A model generated the notes under the pieces. It did no database searches. It was not told where the DNA came from and saw nothing but the letters and a program-made list of their open reading frames with translations. A stretch of 64,000 bases of DNA, from assembly GCF_000949425.1 (NCBI RefSeq), contig NZ_CP010976.1:2108001-2172000 (forward strand). The letters are read 5' to 3'. Made by a program: the position numbers and the translations under genes. This DNA is from Paenibacillus sp. IHBB 10380. Lineage in GTDB: Bacteria > Bacillota > Bacilli > Paenibacillales > Paenibacillaceae. This document shows, in pieces, positions 34,591-44,280 of the stretch. Positions within the stretch are counted from its first letter, which is position 1. Every line of letters starts with the position of its first letter.

Positions 34591-35052
34591 TTAGAATAGC
34601 CAAGGGTTTAAATAGTAAGTAGCATTTGGATCATAACCAGTAAGGGAAGATTTGAATACAATGAAGTTGTATCTAGCATTTGCCTCAACCCTAAACGATA
34701 CCCACTCAGGATTTCCAACACCCTGAGAAAGCACTGTATATGGTACAGGCTCACCAAAGTTTTTGTTAATTACGAATATAGAATGGGAGCTCTCTGGCTT
34801 CGTTTGGAGAAAAAGAGTCATTTCTCTTCCCCCGTCATTCGCACCAGTTTCGACGTAAAACCAGTCTCTATCATTTGCTGAATTTATCTTCCCCACAGCT
34901 AGATCTCCATATACAAGCTTTTGGGCTGAGTAGTAATCATCATTATATTCTTGGTCAGGAACATTTGCTGCGAAAGCCGCTTGTGATGAGAACACCAAAG
35001 AAAATACAATTATACCAACAGCCAACAATTTTTTAGATAGTTTATTTAACAT
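34591..35052 (-). CDS. Secreted protein with PPC-like beta-sandwich domain
   Basis: A 153-residue protein with a clear Sec signal peptide: positive start MLNKLSKKLL, hydrophobic core VGIIVFSLVFSSQA and cleavage site near AFAA-NV (about 28). The mature part resembles the bacterial pre-peptidase C-terminal (PPC) domain: QEYNDDYYSAQKLVYGDLAV, GKINSANDRDWFYVETG, then a final beta-rich SFRVEANARYNFIVF. PPC domains are usually appended to secreted peptidases; a free-standing one is unusual. The start has AGGTTTTATC-like spacing only; the ATG at 35052 is preceded by GGAGGTTTT. No partner gene nearby. Confidence 0.65.
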   Translation of the reverse strand: MLNKLSKKLLAVGIIVFSLVFSSQAAFAANVPDQEYNDDYYSAQKLVYGDLAVGKINSANDRDWFYVETGANDGGREMTLFLQTKPESSHSIFVINKNFGEPVPYTVLSQGVGNPEWVSFRVEANARYNFIVFKSSLTGYDPNATYYLNPWLF

Positions 35053-35398
35053 TTGATAAAACCTCCATTTACTATTTAGGGTTTAAAATCTAAAATGAGG
35101 GCCCAGTCATCTCAATTTATTTACATAATATACCATGTATATCATTAACAGTAAATAATAATATTTCTATATTGATAGATTGTTATAAACAGAGACTCAC
35201 TTCACATCACTCATTTAGAACTTTGTAAGGAGTCAACATAAAATGGAATATTATAAAAAAGCATATCTTATTCTGTGATGAATCCTCTACTTTGGTAGAT
35301 ATGACATCTGTCCGCATGTGATCACCACTACATAATAAAAAACCGCAAAATGCGACTTTTGGAATTAGTTATTCCGCGCGGATTTATATAAAACTATT
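35053..35398. other. Intergenic, about 345 bp
   Basis: AT-rich region between the secreted protein gene and the sensor kinase relic. It contains the likely promoter of the secreted protein gene but no gene. Nothing else stands out. Confidence 0.4.
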
Positions 35399-36010
35399 TC
35401 AGAGCTGTATCTCAATTCGTATCTTACTGTGCTCCACGGCGTGCCGAATCGCATTGCTCAATATATTTATTCGTCTAGGGCCTGCACAGGCAGCAATAGA
35501 TCCGATATCTCCCCTTTCACACGGACCTAACCCTCTCTTAGCTTCAAGTCTTGCTGCTGTATCTTCACTGGTTGCATAATGGTGTCTTCTTCATCCAATA
35601 AAGATTCCATCCACCACCAGCAAATAACCAGTGCTAAGTCCTGTCGGAATGTCTTGCGTCATCGTGCCATCTGACGAGATTTGAATTGTAATGATTGTGG
35701 ACTCTGTTTGCAGCCTAATAAAATACGGGTCTAGGCTCATTCGTTCAAACTGCTTATTCAGTATAGCGACACTGGCATTATTATGATTCATAAAATGACC
35801 GAGAAGCCGTGCCGCTTCGATCTCATTCAAGTACACACCTCCATATTGACGACCCAATTGGCTCATGTTTCGTTCCAACTCATCTATTTTAGCTGACCTG
35901 TAAAATCGTTCAAAGAATAATCCTTCTGCTATTGTCACTAAAGAGAAAATAATCAAAATTAGTTCGGACGTTACAACGAATAATTTAAGGAGAACACCAT
36001 GCCTTCTCAT
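35399..36010 (-). pseudogene. Sensor histidine kinase, N-terminal part with scrambled remains of the kinase domain
   Basis: From ATG 36010 the gene opens with a membrane helix (LLKLFVVTSELILIIFSLVT) and an extracytoplasmic sensor region to about residue 135, then stops at 35591 after GYLLVVDGIFIG. Downstream the minus strand continues in other frames with LDEEDTIMQPVKIQQQDLKL, IRVKGEISDLLLPVQALDE and RRINILSNAIRHAVEHSKIR, ending at 35399. The last is the N-box (NxxxNAIRH) of a HATPase domain, so about 150 residues of the kinase core, with the phospho-acceptor His, are deleted. The start overlaps the regulator stop by ATGA. Confidence 0.6.
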
Positions 36011-36165
36011 GGTTCCATCTCAAATTTATAGCCAGAACCAATGACAGTACGAATATATCGCCCTTCGTTACCTAGCTTAGCCCGTAATTTTTTAATATGG
36101 GTGTCCATTGTACGCAAATCTCCAAAATAATCAATTATATGTATGTCTGGCCATTTATGTAATAC
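36007..36165 (-). pseudogene. OmpR-type response regulator, fused remnant of receiver and DNA-binding domain
   Basis: Minus-strand frame ending at TGA 36007. It reads LHKWPDIHII, a receiver-domain strand, then jumps straight to YFGDLRTMDTHIKKLRAKLG and RYIRTVIGSGYKFE, the recognition helix and wing of a Trans_reg_C domain. Most of the receiver (including the phosphorylated Asp) and half of the effector domain are missing, so an in-frame deletion has joined the two ends. It lies directly upstream of the kinase remnant, in the usual regulator-kinase order. Confidence 0.6.
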
Positions 36166-36430
36166 AGATGATCTTCAGCATTGTTTGGTTGCGCTTGTTT
36201 ACAATGGGACGCGTGATATGAATCGTACTACCAAAAGAAAGCACAAATAGGCTGCCATCATTGTAAATCCTATCCAATTATTTTATATAAGCTTTCACCA
36301 TAAAAGTATCCCCTCCAAGTTCACTCTTTCCCCCATGAAACATGCGGTCTTTTTTGAGTGTCTACTTAAAAGGGGATAATACCATGTCTCTTTCGAATCA
36401 AATGGTCTCAGCTACTACGTGAGCCAATCT
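36166..36430. other. Interval with an orphan gene start
   Basis: On the minus strand a start at 36301 with GGAGGGGAT opens MVKAYIK and stops at once; a frameshifted continuation is not recognised. Probably the 5' end of the lost regulator gene or a neighbour. Confidence 0.3.
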
Positions 36431-38262
36431 TTAAACCCCCATCCAAACGTCTTTGACGTAATGTCCTTCGACCATGAGACGATCCAGCCATTTTTTCGCT
36501 TCCGTTTCGCTAACGCCGTGAATCTCTTGATAAGATTTTTGCAGGGTTGCCTCTACATCCGGAGCCATCTTACTTTCGTCTCCGCACACATAGAATCGTC
36601 CACCCTGATCCAAGAGTCCAATTAGCTCCTGCTCCTGCTGTTGCATCAGTTGTTGAACATAAGTCTTCGACTGCCCTTCCATCCGTGAGAATGCTATGTG
36701 TACGGTAACAAGTCCCTCTTGTTGGAACTGTTCCAGCTCCTCATGGTATATATGATCCGCTTCGTTGCGGCAACCGAAATAGAGGTGTGCTGTGCCAAGT
36801 TGCATTCCTTCTCGCTTGAGTGCACAACGTGCCTGGAGGAATCCACGGAACGGCGCGATCCCTACCCCTGGTCCTACCATAATAATCGGAGTTCCCGGAT
36901 CTTCAGGAAGCTGGAAGCCTGACTCTGGCGTGCGAAGGAACATCACGATGGAATTTCCCGGCTGCATGTCCGCAAGATAGTTGGATGCAACTCCTTGGTA
37001 TTCACCTTGGCCATTCCAGGCAGGTCCGCGCACAACGCTAACTGTAATGCTGGCCTGTTTCGGCTGCACGCAAGGAGAACTGGAAATCGAATAATAACTT
37101 ACTTTAAGAGGAGGCAAAAGCTCCACAAAACGTTCAAACGGCATTTCGCATGCCACGTATTTCTCTAACAAATCAAGCATCGAAATCCGTTTCTGAAGGA
37201 CATTCACCTTGTATGCCTCTTCCTCCATTAGAGCTTCCAGCTCTCGCTTATGGGGCGGGCATTCGGTTAATGCAGCAAGAGCAAGCTCGAGTCGCGGCCT
37301 CCTGTAATTCCACGCTGCGGCTCAGCAGGTCGTATAAGCTTACGGGACGATCCAGCGGGAGATGAGCTGCACGCTGTCCAGTCGATTTCAGAATAACATG
37401 GTCCTTGCCATCCAATCCAAATCGACTTAAGACACGCTCGACAAGTTCATTCCAATTATGAGGAAAAACACCCAAATGATCTCCCTCTCGATACGATATT
37501 CCCTCTGGAAGCTCAATTTCAATATGCCGAGTACTACGTCCACCCCCTCCTGTTTGAAGCTCGCAGTTGTCAAGTACTTTTGCATAAAGGGCGTCGTACG
37601 TTTCGGCAAGTGGCGTTTCTATCGCTTCACTGACATACTGTACGGACAGAGTAGAGCTTGCTTGTTTTGTCTTTTCTTTGATGCTCAATCCTAATGTGCT
37701 CATGATTTCTGGCCATAGCTGATCACGTCAGCTCTCTACCTGTGTTTCGAAATCGCCGCTGACGTCGCCTTCCCCGAGAGAGACTAGTCTTTTTGCCCCT
37801 TTGGATGCAAGCTGCTCGTCAATAAATTTCGGAACACTCTGATAAGTGCTTGCCCAGTTACGGTCACCGCAACCCAAGATGCAATAACGAATACCTTCCA
37901 ATTCACCAGACTCCACTTCAGGCAACCACTGAACGAAGTTACGTGCATTATGGGGCGGTCTGCCATTATAAGACGCCGTTACAATATAAATAATGCCGTC
38001 TGTAGGTAATTTCCCTACATAATCGTTCAGAGATGCTACCTTACTTTGGAAGCCTTGATAGTGGGATGCATCCGCAAGCTCGCGGGCAATACCCTCGGCT
38101 GTGCCAAGATCGGATCCTCGAACCTTTCCGGGCGGAAATCCTCGGCATCCTCTCCCCACGCGGAGACATCTCGATGCAATTGAGGAATCAGCACAATCAT
38201 TCGTTCCCCTTTTTTCAAAGCATATTTTCCCGCTATCATCGTATCTTCTTTCACTATGTTTA
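36431..38262 (-). pseudogene. Bifunctional P450/NADPH-P450 reductase (CYP102/CypD type), heavily damaged
   Basis: Reading right to left on the minus strand: a P450 piece ([17 protein letters not shown] then [20 protein letters not shown], about 38262-38115), a flavodoxin-like FMN domain ([47 protein letters not shown], about 38120-37728), an FAD domain (REGDHLGVFPHNWNELVERV, 37703-37248) and an NADPH-binding domain (YYSISSSP, GPGVGIAPFRGFLQAR, LYFGCRNEADHIYHEE, 37228-36431). Three lesions: a deletion joining the P450 RFEDP to the FMN domain, removing the heme-cysteine loop; an in-frame TGA at 37728 where a Trp is expected; and a one-base shift between the FAD and NADPH parts near 37260. The N-terminal P450 (about 380 residues) is also missing. 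In intact form this fused enzyme hydroxylates fatty acids. Confidence 0.8.
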
Positions 38263-38931
38263 AATAAAATAAAAAAACGCGATTTTTGCGGATATTAATC
38301 GGACTACATTCTGTTTATAACCTTTAGTTATCAAATTAACCCGGATGAAAAAAAGTATTCGAAATAAACTTTCACACATATATAATGTAAATTTTAACAT
38401 AAATAGATATTGAAGGTAAATTCAGGACATGCTATGATATGAGCAGATCAACAAAACTTACAGACACCACACTGAAATGAAGAAGTGTTACATTGTGAAA
38501 AATTGATAACTGTACCAGTTGTAGGAGCACTAGTCTTATTCTATTACTGTGACTAACTAACTATTAATTTTAAAAATTGAATATGCTATCTATACCATAT
38601 AGACCCGAGGATGATGTTGCATCATCTTCGGGTCTATGTTTCAATTCGCTGTTTATGGCTTTAATCGCCACTCACCGGCAATAATCTCATCTGACTCTAT
38701 TCGTCCTACTAAAACACGAGCGTTTAATTATATAATCTCTATAAAATTAGTGAATTTTTCAAAAAAAAATTGATCGGTGATTATTACGACCTACGGCCCT
38801 TTAACGATTATATAATCGTCACAACAAATCCGAAAAATTTCTAGTATTTAAAAAATTCAGGACTTGAGAATGATTTTCGAAAGTGAGTTCATAATAAAGA
38901 ACAAAAATCACTACTCAGGAGGTAAATTTTA
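38263..38931. other. Intergenic, about 670 bp, with a strong hairpin and repeated DNA
   Basis: Contains a 39-bp hairpin (38599-38637) and, at about 38541-38583, a sequence repeated with few changes at 51821-51864. A weak Fur-like site (TGAGAATGATTTTCG, 38865-38879) stands 53 bp upstream of the M6 protease gene. Confidence 0.45.
38599..38637. terminator. Terminator-like hairpin
   Basis: ATAGACCCGA-G-GATGAT / ATCATC-T-TCGGGTCTAT with a short loop. T-runs are weak on both sides. It could close transcripts in either direction or be a regulatory element. Confidence 0.5.
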
Positions 38932-40413
38932 ATGAGCAAAATAGATGGAGAAGTATTAAGCTTTACCCATGGGAACAAAGAGATAACTCTTCGCGTATTT
39001 GGTGATGAATTTTACGCTAGATATGAGTCGCTTGATGGTTATACAACCATTTATGATACAGACTTAAAAAAATACTGCTACGCTTATCTAAATAACGGAA
39101 AACTTTCTTCAAGTGGTATTGACATCACTGACCCCTCACCTTCAGATCTTACTCGTCATATTAAGGAGGATCCATCAATAAGAAGTGAAAAATTTTCAAT
39201 GAGATATAACGAGCTCAGGCCAAAGGATGAGAAAAAAAACTTTGAAAATAATATGAGGGCAATAGGACCAAATAATGGATTACTTGAAGGAAGATCCATT
39301 ACAAAAGGTGTAGTTCGTGGCTTAACTGTTTTAGTTGAGTTTTCTGATCTCTCTTCCTCTGTTACCGTTGATGATGTGAGCAACATGTTAAATGGAGATA
39401 ATTATCAAGAAAATGGAAACTTTTGTTCTGTAAGTGAGTACTATAAACTAATGTCGTCTGGGAAATTAATTTATAATAATCACGTAGTTGGACCTGTAAA
39501 ACTCCCAAATGGGATTGATTATTATAAAAGAAACCTTCTTATAAAGGATGCTATGGATATCTTAGTAAGAGATTTAAATATCGACTTGTCACAATTCGAT
39601 TCCACGAATAGTAAGATTGTTGATGCAGTAAACTTTCTTTATGCCGGAAGGACAGTTTATGAAAAACAACTCTGGCCGCACAATTCACATGCTGATTTAG
39701 AATACAATGGTTATAAAATTGATTTATACATGCTATCCAGTCTAGGAAGAGGCCCTAGTGATTTAAGTATAGGGACTTTTTGTCATGAAACTGGACACTT
39801 ACTATTCCGCTTCCCTGATATGTATGACTATGGTGAACGTGATGGTGACAGGGAAAAAAGCCAAGGTATAGGACAATATTGTTTGATGGGCTCCGGTAAC
39901 CACCTCAATAATGGTCTTACACCTTCGCCAGTTTGTTCATATTTAAGGGACTTAGCCGGCTGGTGTGAAAATAAGATTATTCTTAACGAACTTACTGGTA
40001 AAATTAATGTACAGCATGGAGATTACAATACTATTCTTAAATATAATACTGATATTGAAAATGAATATTTTCTTGTTGAAAATCGAACGTCTGTTGATCT
40101 GGACAAACATTTGCCTTCAAGTGGGCTAGCCGTATATCATTGTGACATTAATGGATCTAATGAATATCAAGCTGCTACACCAACAGAGCACTATCAATGT
40201 GCTCTAATACAAGCTGATGGGAACCTAGATCTAGAGAATAACCGCAATCCTGGGGATAATCGGGATTTATACGGTAATATTGAAGGGCTTGCACTTTCAT
40301 ATAATACCAATCCATCCAGTAGACAGTGGAACTCTAAGGATTCAGGGTTAATTATTTCAGATATATCTGATTCAAGCATGAATATTGAGTTTACACTTGG
40401 TTCAAATGTTTAA
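38932..40413 (+). CDS. M6 family metalloprotease domain protein
   Basis: A 493-residue protein with strong AGGAGG upstream of ATG 38932. The zinc motif is H285-E286-T-G-H289 in FCHETGHLLFRFPDMYDYG, followed by a Met-turn-like QYCLMGSGNHLNNGLTPSPV. The layout, including the RSITKGVVRGLTVLVEFSDL strand that opens the catalytic domain, matches the immune-inhibitor-A-like M6 peptidases. No signal peptide is visible (MSKIDGEVLSFTHGNKEITL), and the first 110 residues form a domain that may be a prodomain. Lack of a signal suggests cytosolic function or non-classical release, unusual for M6. Related intracellular M6-like peptidases are found in Bacillales. A terminator follows. Confidence 0.75.
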   Translation: MSKIDGEVLSFTHGNKEITLRVFGDEFYARYESLDGYTTIYDTDLKKYCYAYLNNGKLSSSGIDITDPSPSDLTRHIKEDPSIRSEKFSMRYNELRPKDEKKNFENNMRAIGPNNGLLEGRSITKGVVRGLTVLVEFSDLSSSVTVDDVSNMLNGDNYQENGNFCSVSEYYKLMSSGKLIYNNHVVGPVKLPNGIDYYKRNLLIKDAMDILVRDLNIDLSQFDSTNSKIVDAVNFLYAGRTVYEKQLWPHNSHADLEYNGYKIDLYMLSSLGRGPSDLSIGTFCHETGHLLFRFPDMYDYGERDGDREKSQGIGQYCLMGSGNHLNNGLTPSPVCSYLRDLAGWCENKIILNELTGKINVQHGDYNTILKYNTDIENEYFLVENRTSVDLDKHLPSSGLAVYHCDINGSNEYQAATPTEHYQCALIQADGNLDLENNRNPGDNRDLYGNIEGLALSYNTNPSSRQWNSKDSGLIISDISDSSMNIEFTLGSNV

Positions 40414-40438
40414 GAAGAATACACATCATGAGGTTAAC

Positions 40439-40466
40439 AAAGCCCTGAATTTTCGAGGGCTTTTCT
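40439..40466 (+). terminator. Intrinsic terminator of the M6 gene
   Basis: AAAGCCCT (40439-40446) pairs with AGGGCTTT (40456-40463), followed by T. The 19-bp end (40455-40473) recurs exactly at 51922-51940. Confidence 0.7.
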
Positions 40467-40650
40467 ATTCCTGAAAACCACCGGACTGGATTCCTAATTC
40501 CCATGCATTGAGGAAGAACGGAAGAGCGTCCATTTGTCGAGATGAGGAATTAAAAACTCTGCCCCGTTCCAGAAAATATCGAATTCGTGCCACAACTAAA
40601 TCCTTGTTCAATAATTTCTCGGCACGATCACCTCTGGTATGCTGCCTTGT
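40465..40650 (-). pseudogene. Open frame continuing after the VWA stop codon
   Basis: The 62 codons directly after the VWA stop (TAA 40653-40651), in the same frame, read RAEKLLNKDLVVARIRYFLE then RQMDALPFFLNAWELGIQSG before a stop at 40465. The sequence is protein-like and soluble but has no good start codon. It is probably the 3' end of another operon gene joined here by deletion. Family not recognised. Confidence 0.4.
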
Positions 40651-41874
40651 TTACAGGTTCTTCGCATCTCCTATCCGATTAGCCATCTCCTTCAGGTCCA
40701 ATCCCTTCAATGCTCCTTCAATTAATTCAGGTAGCCGGTCTGGCGAACAACCGAAACACGGGATGCCAAAGGACGCTAACTTCTTAGCTACAGAATCATC
40801 GTAATCCGGTATTCCTTGATCTGATAGGGCAAGCAGACATACTGCCTTCACTCCCGCTTGCTGCATCTCTGCCATTCTGCGCAGCAGCTCAGATCGATTA
40901 CCTCCTTCGTATAGGTCAGAGACGAGGATAAAAATTGTCTTTTTCGGTTCTGAAATAAACTGTTCACAGTAAGCTACGGATTTGTTAATGTCCGTTCCTC
41001 CTCCAAGCTGAACACCGAACAACATGTCAACTGGATCCTCGGCACACTGCTCGCTAAGGTCGACGACTTCAGTATCAAATACGATGACTCTAGTGTCTAG
41101 AGAAGGCATACTGGCAAAAATCGAACCCACAATCGATGCATAGATGACGGAATTCGCCATAGAGCCGCTTTGGTCAATATCCAGAATGACGGTCCACTCC
41201 TTGCTTCTGCGTGCCCGGTCGAAAAAGTAAACTTTTTCTGGTATGAGCAGCTGTCGGTCCATATCATAATGTTTCAAATTTTTACGAATGGTCGTATTCC
41301 AGTCGAGCCCAGAAGCTGACGGTAACGGCGAATGCTGCCTCCGGTTCAACGCCCCAGTTACAGCCCTTCGTATGTCATCGGAGAGCCGTTTCGTTATTTC
41401 CTCTACCACCACTTTTACGAGTTGCCGTGCCGTATCTTTCGTTTTCTCGGGAATATGTCCTTTTAATGACATCAATGTAGCCACCATCTGAATATCGGGC
41501 TTCACTTGAGACAATAGTTCAGGTTCAAAAAGGAGCTGATTTAACCCCTTCCGTTCAATAGCATCTGCCTGAATAATAGACACGACATCCGGCGGGAAAA
41601 ATGAACGGATATCGCCAAGCCACTTGGCGAGCTTGGGGGAAGACGCCCCCAAACCTGCTGATTTCCGGCTCCCGGCGAGACCTGAACCGCTAGAGTCCAT
41701 ACAACTGTGACCAGATGTTCCATCATAGATAGCTGCCAGTGCTTCATCCATCAGCCTAGAGTCCTCATCAAGCAGAGGGCCGGACGTTGCTCCATATGAT
41801 TGTAGCTTCGGCTCAGCATCTGCACCAAGAATCAGCCTCCATCTTTTTACCTGCTCCTCATGATTCATCGTCAT
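40651..41874 (-). CDS. VWA domain protein (YehP-like)
   Basis: A 407-residue protein. The von Willebrand A domain lies at about 225-395 with the MIDAS D-x-S-x-S in VILDIDQSGSMANS (Asp near 236), the Thr/Gly loop GVQLGGGTDINKS (near 315) and the Asp of FILVSDLYEGG (near 340). The N-terminal 220 residues are helical. VWA proteins of this kind (CoxE/YehP) bind a metal and act with a MoxR-type AAA ATPase as chaperone or adaptor. The gene starts 3 bp after the DUF5682 stop and is last of the five-gene operon. The ATG at 41874 (MTMNHEEQVK) is used; 41868 is an alternative. Confidence 0.82.
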   Translation of the reverse strand: MTMNHEEQVKRWRLILGADAEPKLQSYGATSGPLLDEDSRLMDEALAAIYDGTSGHSCMDSSGSGLAGSRKSAGLGASSPKLAKWLGDIRSFFPPDVVSIIQADAIERKGLNQLLFEPELLSQVKPDIQMVATLMSLKGHIPEKTKDTARQLVKVVVEEITKRLSDDIRRAVTGALNRRQHSPLPSASGLDWNTTIRKNLKHYDMDRQLLIPEKVYFFDRARRSKEWTVILDIDQSGSMANSVIYASIVGSIFASMPSLDTRVIVFDTEVVDLSEQCAEDPVDMLFGVQLGGGTDINKSVAYCEQFISEPKKTIFILVSDLYEGGNRSELLRRMAEMQQAGVKAVCLLALSDQGIPDYDDSVAKKLASFGIPCFGCSPDRLPELIEGALKGLDLKEMANRIGDAKNL

Positions 41875-41877
41875 AGC

Positions 41878-44280
41878 TTACAAATCCCCAAAATCAAAAT
41901 CATTGAGTTCATCGATTTTCTCCTTTTCTTCCTCACTAAGTGGCTGCTGAAGTACTTCCCCGGTCTCCATCGCTCCGCTTCCCCACAGGTCGCCCATCAG
42001 TTCGGCAATAGATGCCTTTTCCCTTGGCTCAAAAGTGCTGAATACCCTGCGCAAAAACACCAAGGAACGTTGAAATTGCTCGTGCTCCAGTGAAAGTATG
42101 TACTCATCGAGCTGCTTCCACAGAAAGATACGGGAGAGTAACGCATATCTGTTCCTCGAAGCCAGGCCTTCAAACCAGCCTGCACCAAGATCGGCAGGAA
42201 TGCCCGGAGATAGCCGCCTAGATACCTCTGCAGCACATTGGTTCTCGGACACTTCGTTTCGTTCGAGCAAAATACCAAATGCATAACCCGACATCATAGC
42301 GTTCCGGTCATCACGTGAGGAAAGTTCTTCTAGATTCTGCAGCCACAATAGGTCGTCAACCACATCAAAATGCTCTTGAGCAATCGTATGCAGTGCATTC
42401 ATTGCACTGATGTTGTTCTTAGCCGCTTCTTCACTGCACAGTGCAGTATCGACCAGTAACAGAGTTCCACGCAAAAACAATTGCTGAAGAAGCGGGATCA
42501 TTGTCTCCGTCTCAATTAGGCGGATCGACCCATATTGAATGAATACAGACAGCTCATAGGCCGAAGTGGCTATCTCTACAAAATTGCCCGCATCAACGGC
42601 CAGTCGTTGTAGCGTCCTTCTGGCCTCTTCCATAAGTGAGGGTAGGCCGCAATCGCAAGCGATACGGATAATCTGCGATGCTTCCACGATACTGTTACAT
42701 TCCAGCAGCTTTTCATGTAGCACAAAGGCAGCCGCTAACTGGACAGTCTCCCCTTTTAAAGTCGATTCTACCGTTTGAATTTCAGCCTCTGGTGTCCACT
42801 GGAGCACCCATTGTTCTGCCCACGTGGCGGAATCTTGCCGGCTTCTGTGCTTCCTGGCAAAACTGATACCAATAAGCTCAAGCCGATGTAGCAGCACAGA
42901 GCGGTTCAAGTCGAGAAATGCCGCGGCTTCTGACTTAACTCGGCGATTTTCGCGCAGATCAAGTTCGAGGTCAGTGGCTACCACAGATTTGTACTTCTCC
43001 AGCTTGAGCCGTTTCAACTCACGCTTTAAGTCGTCCTGGACCGGTGTCTGGCTGACGCCTTCCGGCAGGCTACCGATTACTGTGCCGATATCGGTCCGGG
43101 CCAAAGCTTCAGCGACAGCGGACAGCTCGCCGTTACCGAGACTTATCACCACTGCATCCCGCAGATCCTTCCACGTTGGAAACCTACCGTTGTGCAACGA
43201 GGCAAGCGCATCAGCTAGCCTGACCCCCTCGATAACCGACGCAGTTGAACGGTACGTTCCGTGCTCACGCATATGAGTGACTATATGCGTGAGATACAAC
43301 GAGGAAAGCTTGTTAAGTTCATTACGCTGCAGGCATCTCCAGAACAGTTCATAATAGGCGGGCGCATGATTTCCCGCCCCATAACCTGACTGTGTTGACA
43401 GCTTGTAATAAGAGTATGGCATGAGCGTAATTTTGGTAGCACTCCGCAGAAGGTTTGCCAACTGCACGTCGCTCATGGGAGGTAAATCCGCCCGCAAAGC
43501 CGATACATGATGTGCACCAGTTACGACAACAACTTTATCAGGATCATGTCCAGCATCGAGAACCTCTTTGATTCTGCGACGCATATAGGCTTCACGAATT
43601 TCGTTATACGCTGCCTCCGCTGGTGCAAGTTCCCATTCATGTTGTTCCGTCATTGCCCTCATTTGAGCGGAATAATGATGTATCGCCTCCCGATAAGTCT
43701 CCCTTTCCCCTTCGTGCTCGAAATACCGCTCCCAATATGACTCATAATCTGACTCTCCCGCAAGGGCAGCGATTTGCTCATACAGGTCATGCTGCGTACT
43801 CGCATAGCTCCGGATGTTACCAACTGCTTGGGGAACCTCTTCTTCCCCGTTGTTAGCATTTTGTACAGAATTATTGTCTCTGCCATTTCCCGCTTCATTG
43901 ACCGGATTATTGTTCGAACTACCGTTTGTTCCCTCTCTTCGCATTTCGTACAAAGACAGCGAAATATCCGAAGGTAAATCGATAAACTCCACATGAACTC
44001 CGTTCTGTTCTGACCAAAGGAAAGCCTGGTACTCAGGGGAATATACTGCAAAAGGGTACAAAAGCGTCCTTACGGGTAACTGATCCGTATAGGCCAAAAG
44101 GGCAACCGGAGGCACCACCTTGCGGGCAACCAGCTGCGAAATATATTCGCTTGCATCTCCGGGACCTTCCACTAGAACTGCGGTAGGCTTCTTCTCTTCC
44201 AGAAAAGCGCGTAAATGATAAGCGCCCGTAGGAGATAAATGCCGGATCCCGAAAACATGGTACGGCTGCCTGTCGTTCAT
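41878..44280 (-). CDS. DUF5682 family protein (YehM-like)
   Basis: About 800 residues from ATG 44280 (MNDRQPYHVFGIRHL), whose first bases overlap the MoxR stop (ATGA); the longer frame to 44364 would start inside the MoxR gene. The N-terminal 300 residues match the DUF5682 opening: FGIRHLSPTGAYHLRAFL, then LVEGPGDASEYISQLVA and FPFAVYSPEYQAFLWSEQN. The H, R and E residues and strand pattern recall the TraB/ChaN/erythromycin-esterase superfamily, but this fold link is from memory. The C-terminal 500 residues are helical, probably HEAT-like (for example LMEEARRTLQRLAVDAGNFV). In E. coli the homolog YehM lies between a MoxR ATPase and a VWA protein, as here. Function unknown; likely the effector or substrate-handling part. 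Confidence 0.75.
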   Translation of the reverse strand: MNDRQPYHVFGIRHLSPTGAYHLRAFLEEKKPTAVLVEGPGDASEYISQLVARKVVPPVALLAYTDQLPVRTLLYPFAVYSPEYQAFLWSEQNGVHVEFIDLPSDISLSLYEMRREGTNGSSNNNPVNEAGNGRDNNSVQNANNGEEEVPQAVGNIRSYASTQHDLYEQIAALAGESDYESYWERYFEHEGERETYREAIHHYSAQMRAMTEQHEWELAPAEAAYNEIREAYMRRRIKEVLDAGHDPDKVVVVTGAHHVSALRADLPPMSDVQLANLLRSATKITLMPYSYYKLSTQSGYGAGNHAPAYYELFWRCLQRNELNKLSSLYLTHIVTHMREHGTYRSTASVIEGVRLADALASLHNGRFPTWKDLRDAVVISLGNGELSAVAEALARTDIGTVIGSLPEGVSQTPVQDDLKRELKRLKLEKYKSVVATDLELDLRENRRVKSEAAAFLDLNRSVLLHRLELIGISFARKHRSRQDSATWAEQWVLQWTPEAEIQTVESTLKGETVQLAAAFVLHEKLLECNSIVEASQIIRIACDCGLPSLMEEARRTLQRLAVDAGNFVEIATSAYELSVFIQYGSIRLIETETMIPLLQQLFLRGTLLLVDTALCSEEAAKNNISAMNALHTIAQEHFDVVDDLLWLQNLEELSSRDDRNAMMSGYAFGILLERNEVSENQCAAEVSRRLSPGIPADLGAGWFEGLASRNRYALLSRIFLWKQLDEYILSLEHEQFQRSLVFLRRVFSTFEPREKASIAELMGDLWGSGAMETGEVLQQPLSEEEKEKIDELNDFDFGDL

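Noticed and set aside
38865..38879. Fur box before the M6 protease
   Set aside because: Only 5 of 7 arm positions pair; too weak to claim, although its place would fit.
42824..43276. Plus-strand 150-codon open frame inside the DUF5682 gene
   Set aside because: It lies wholly opposite a well-supported gene and its Ser/Arg-rich composition is that of a reverse-strand shadow; no ribosome binding site.
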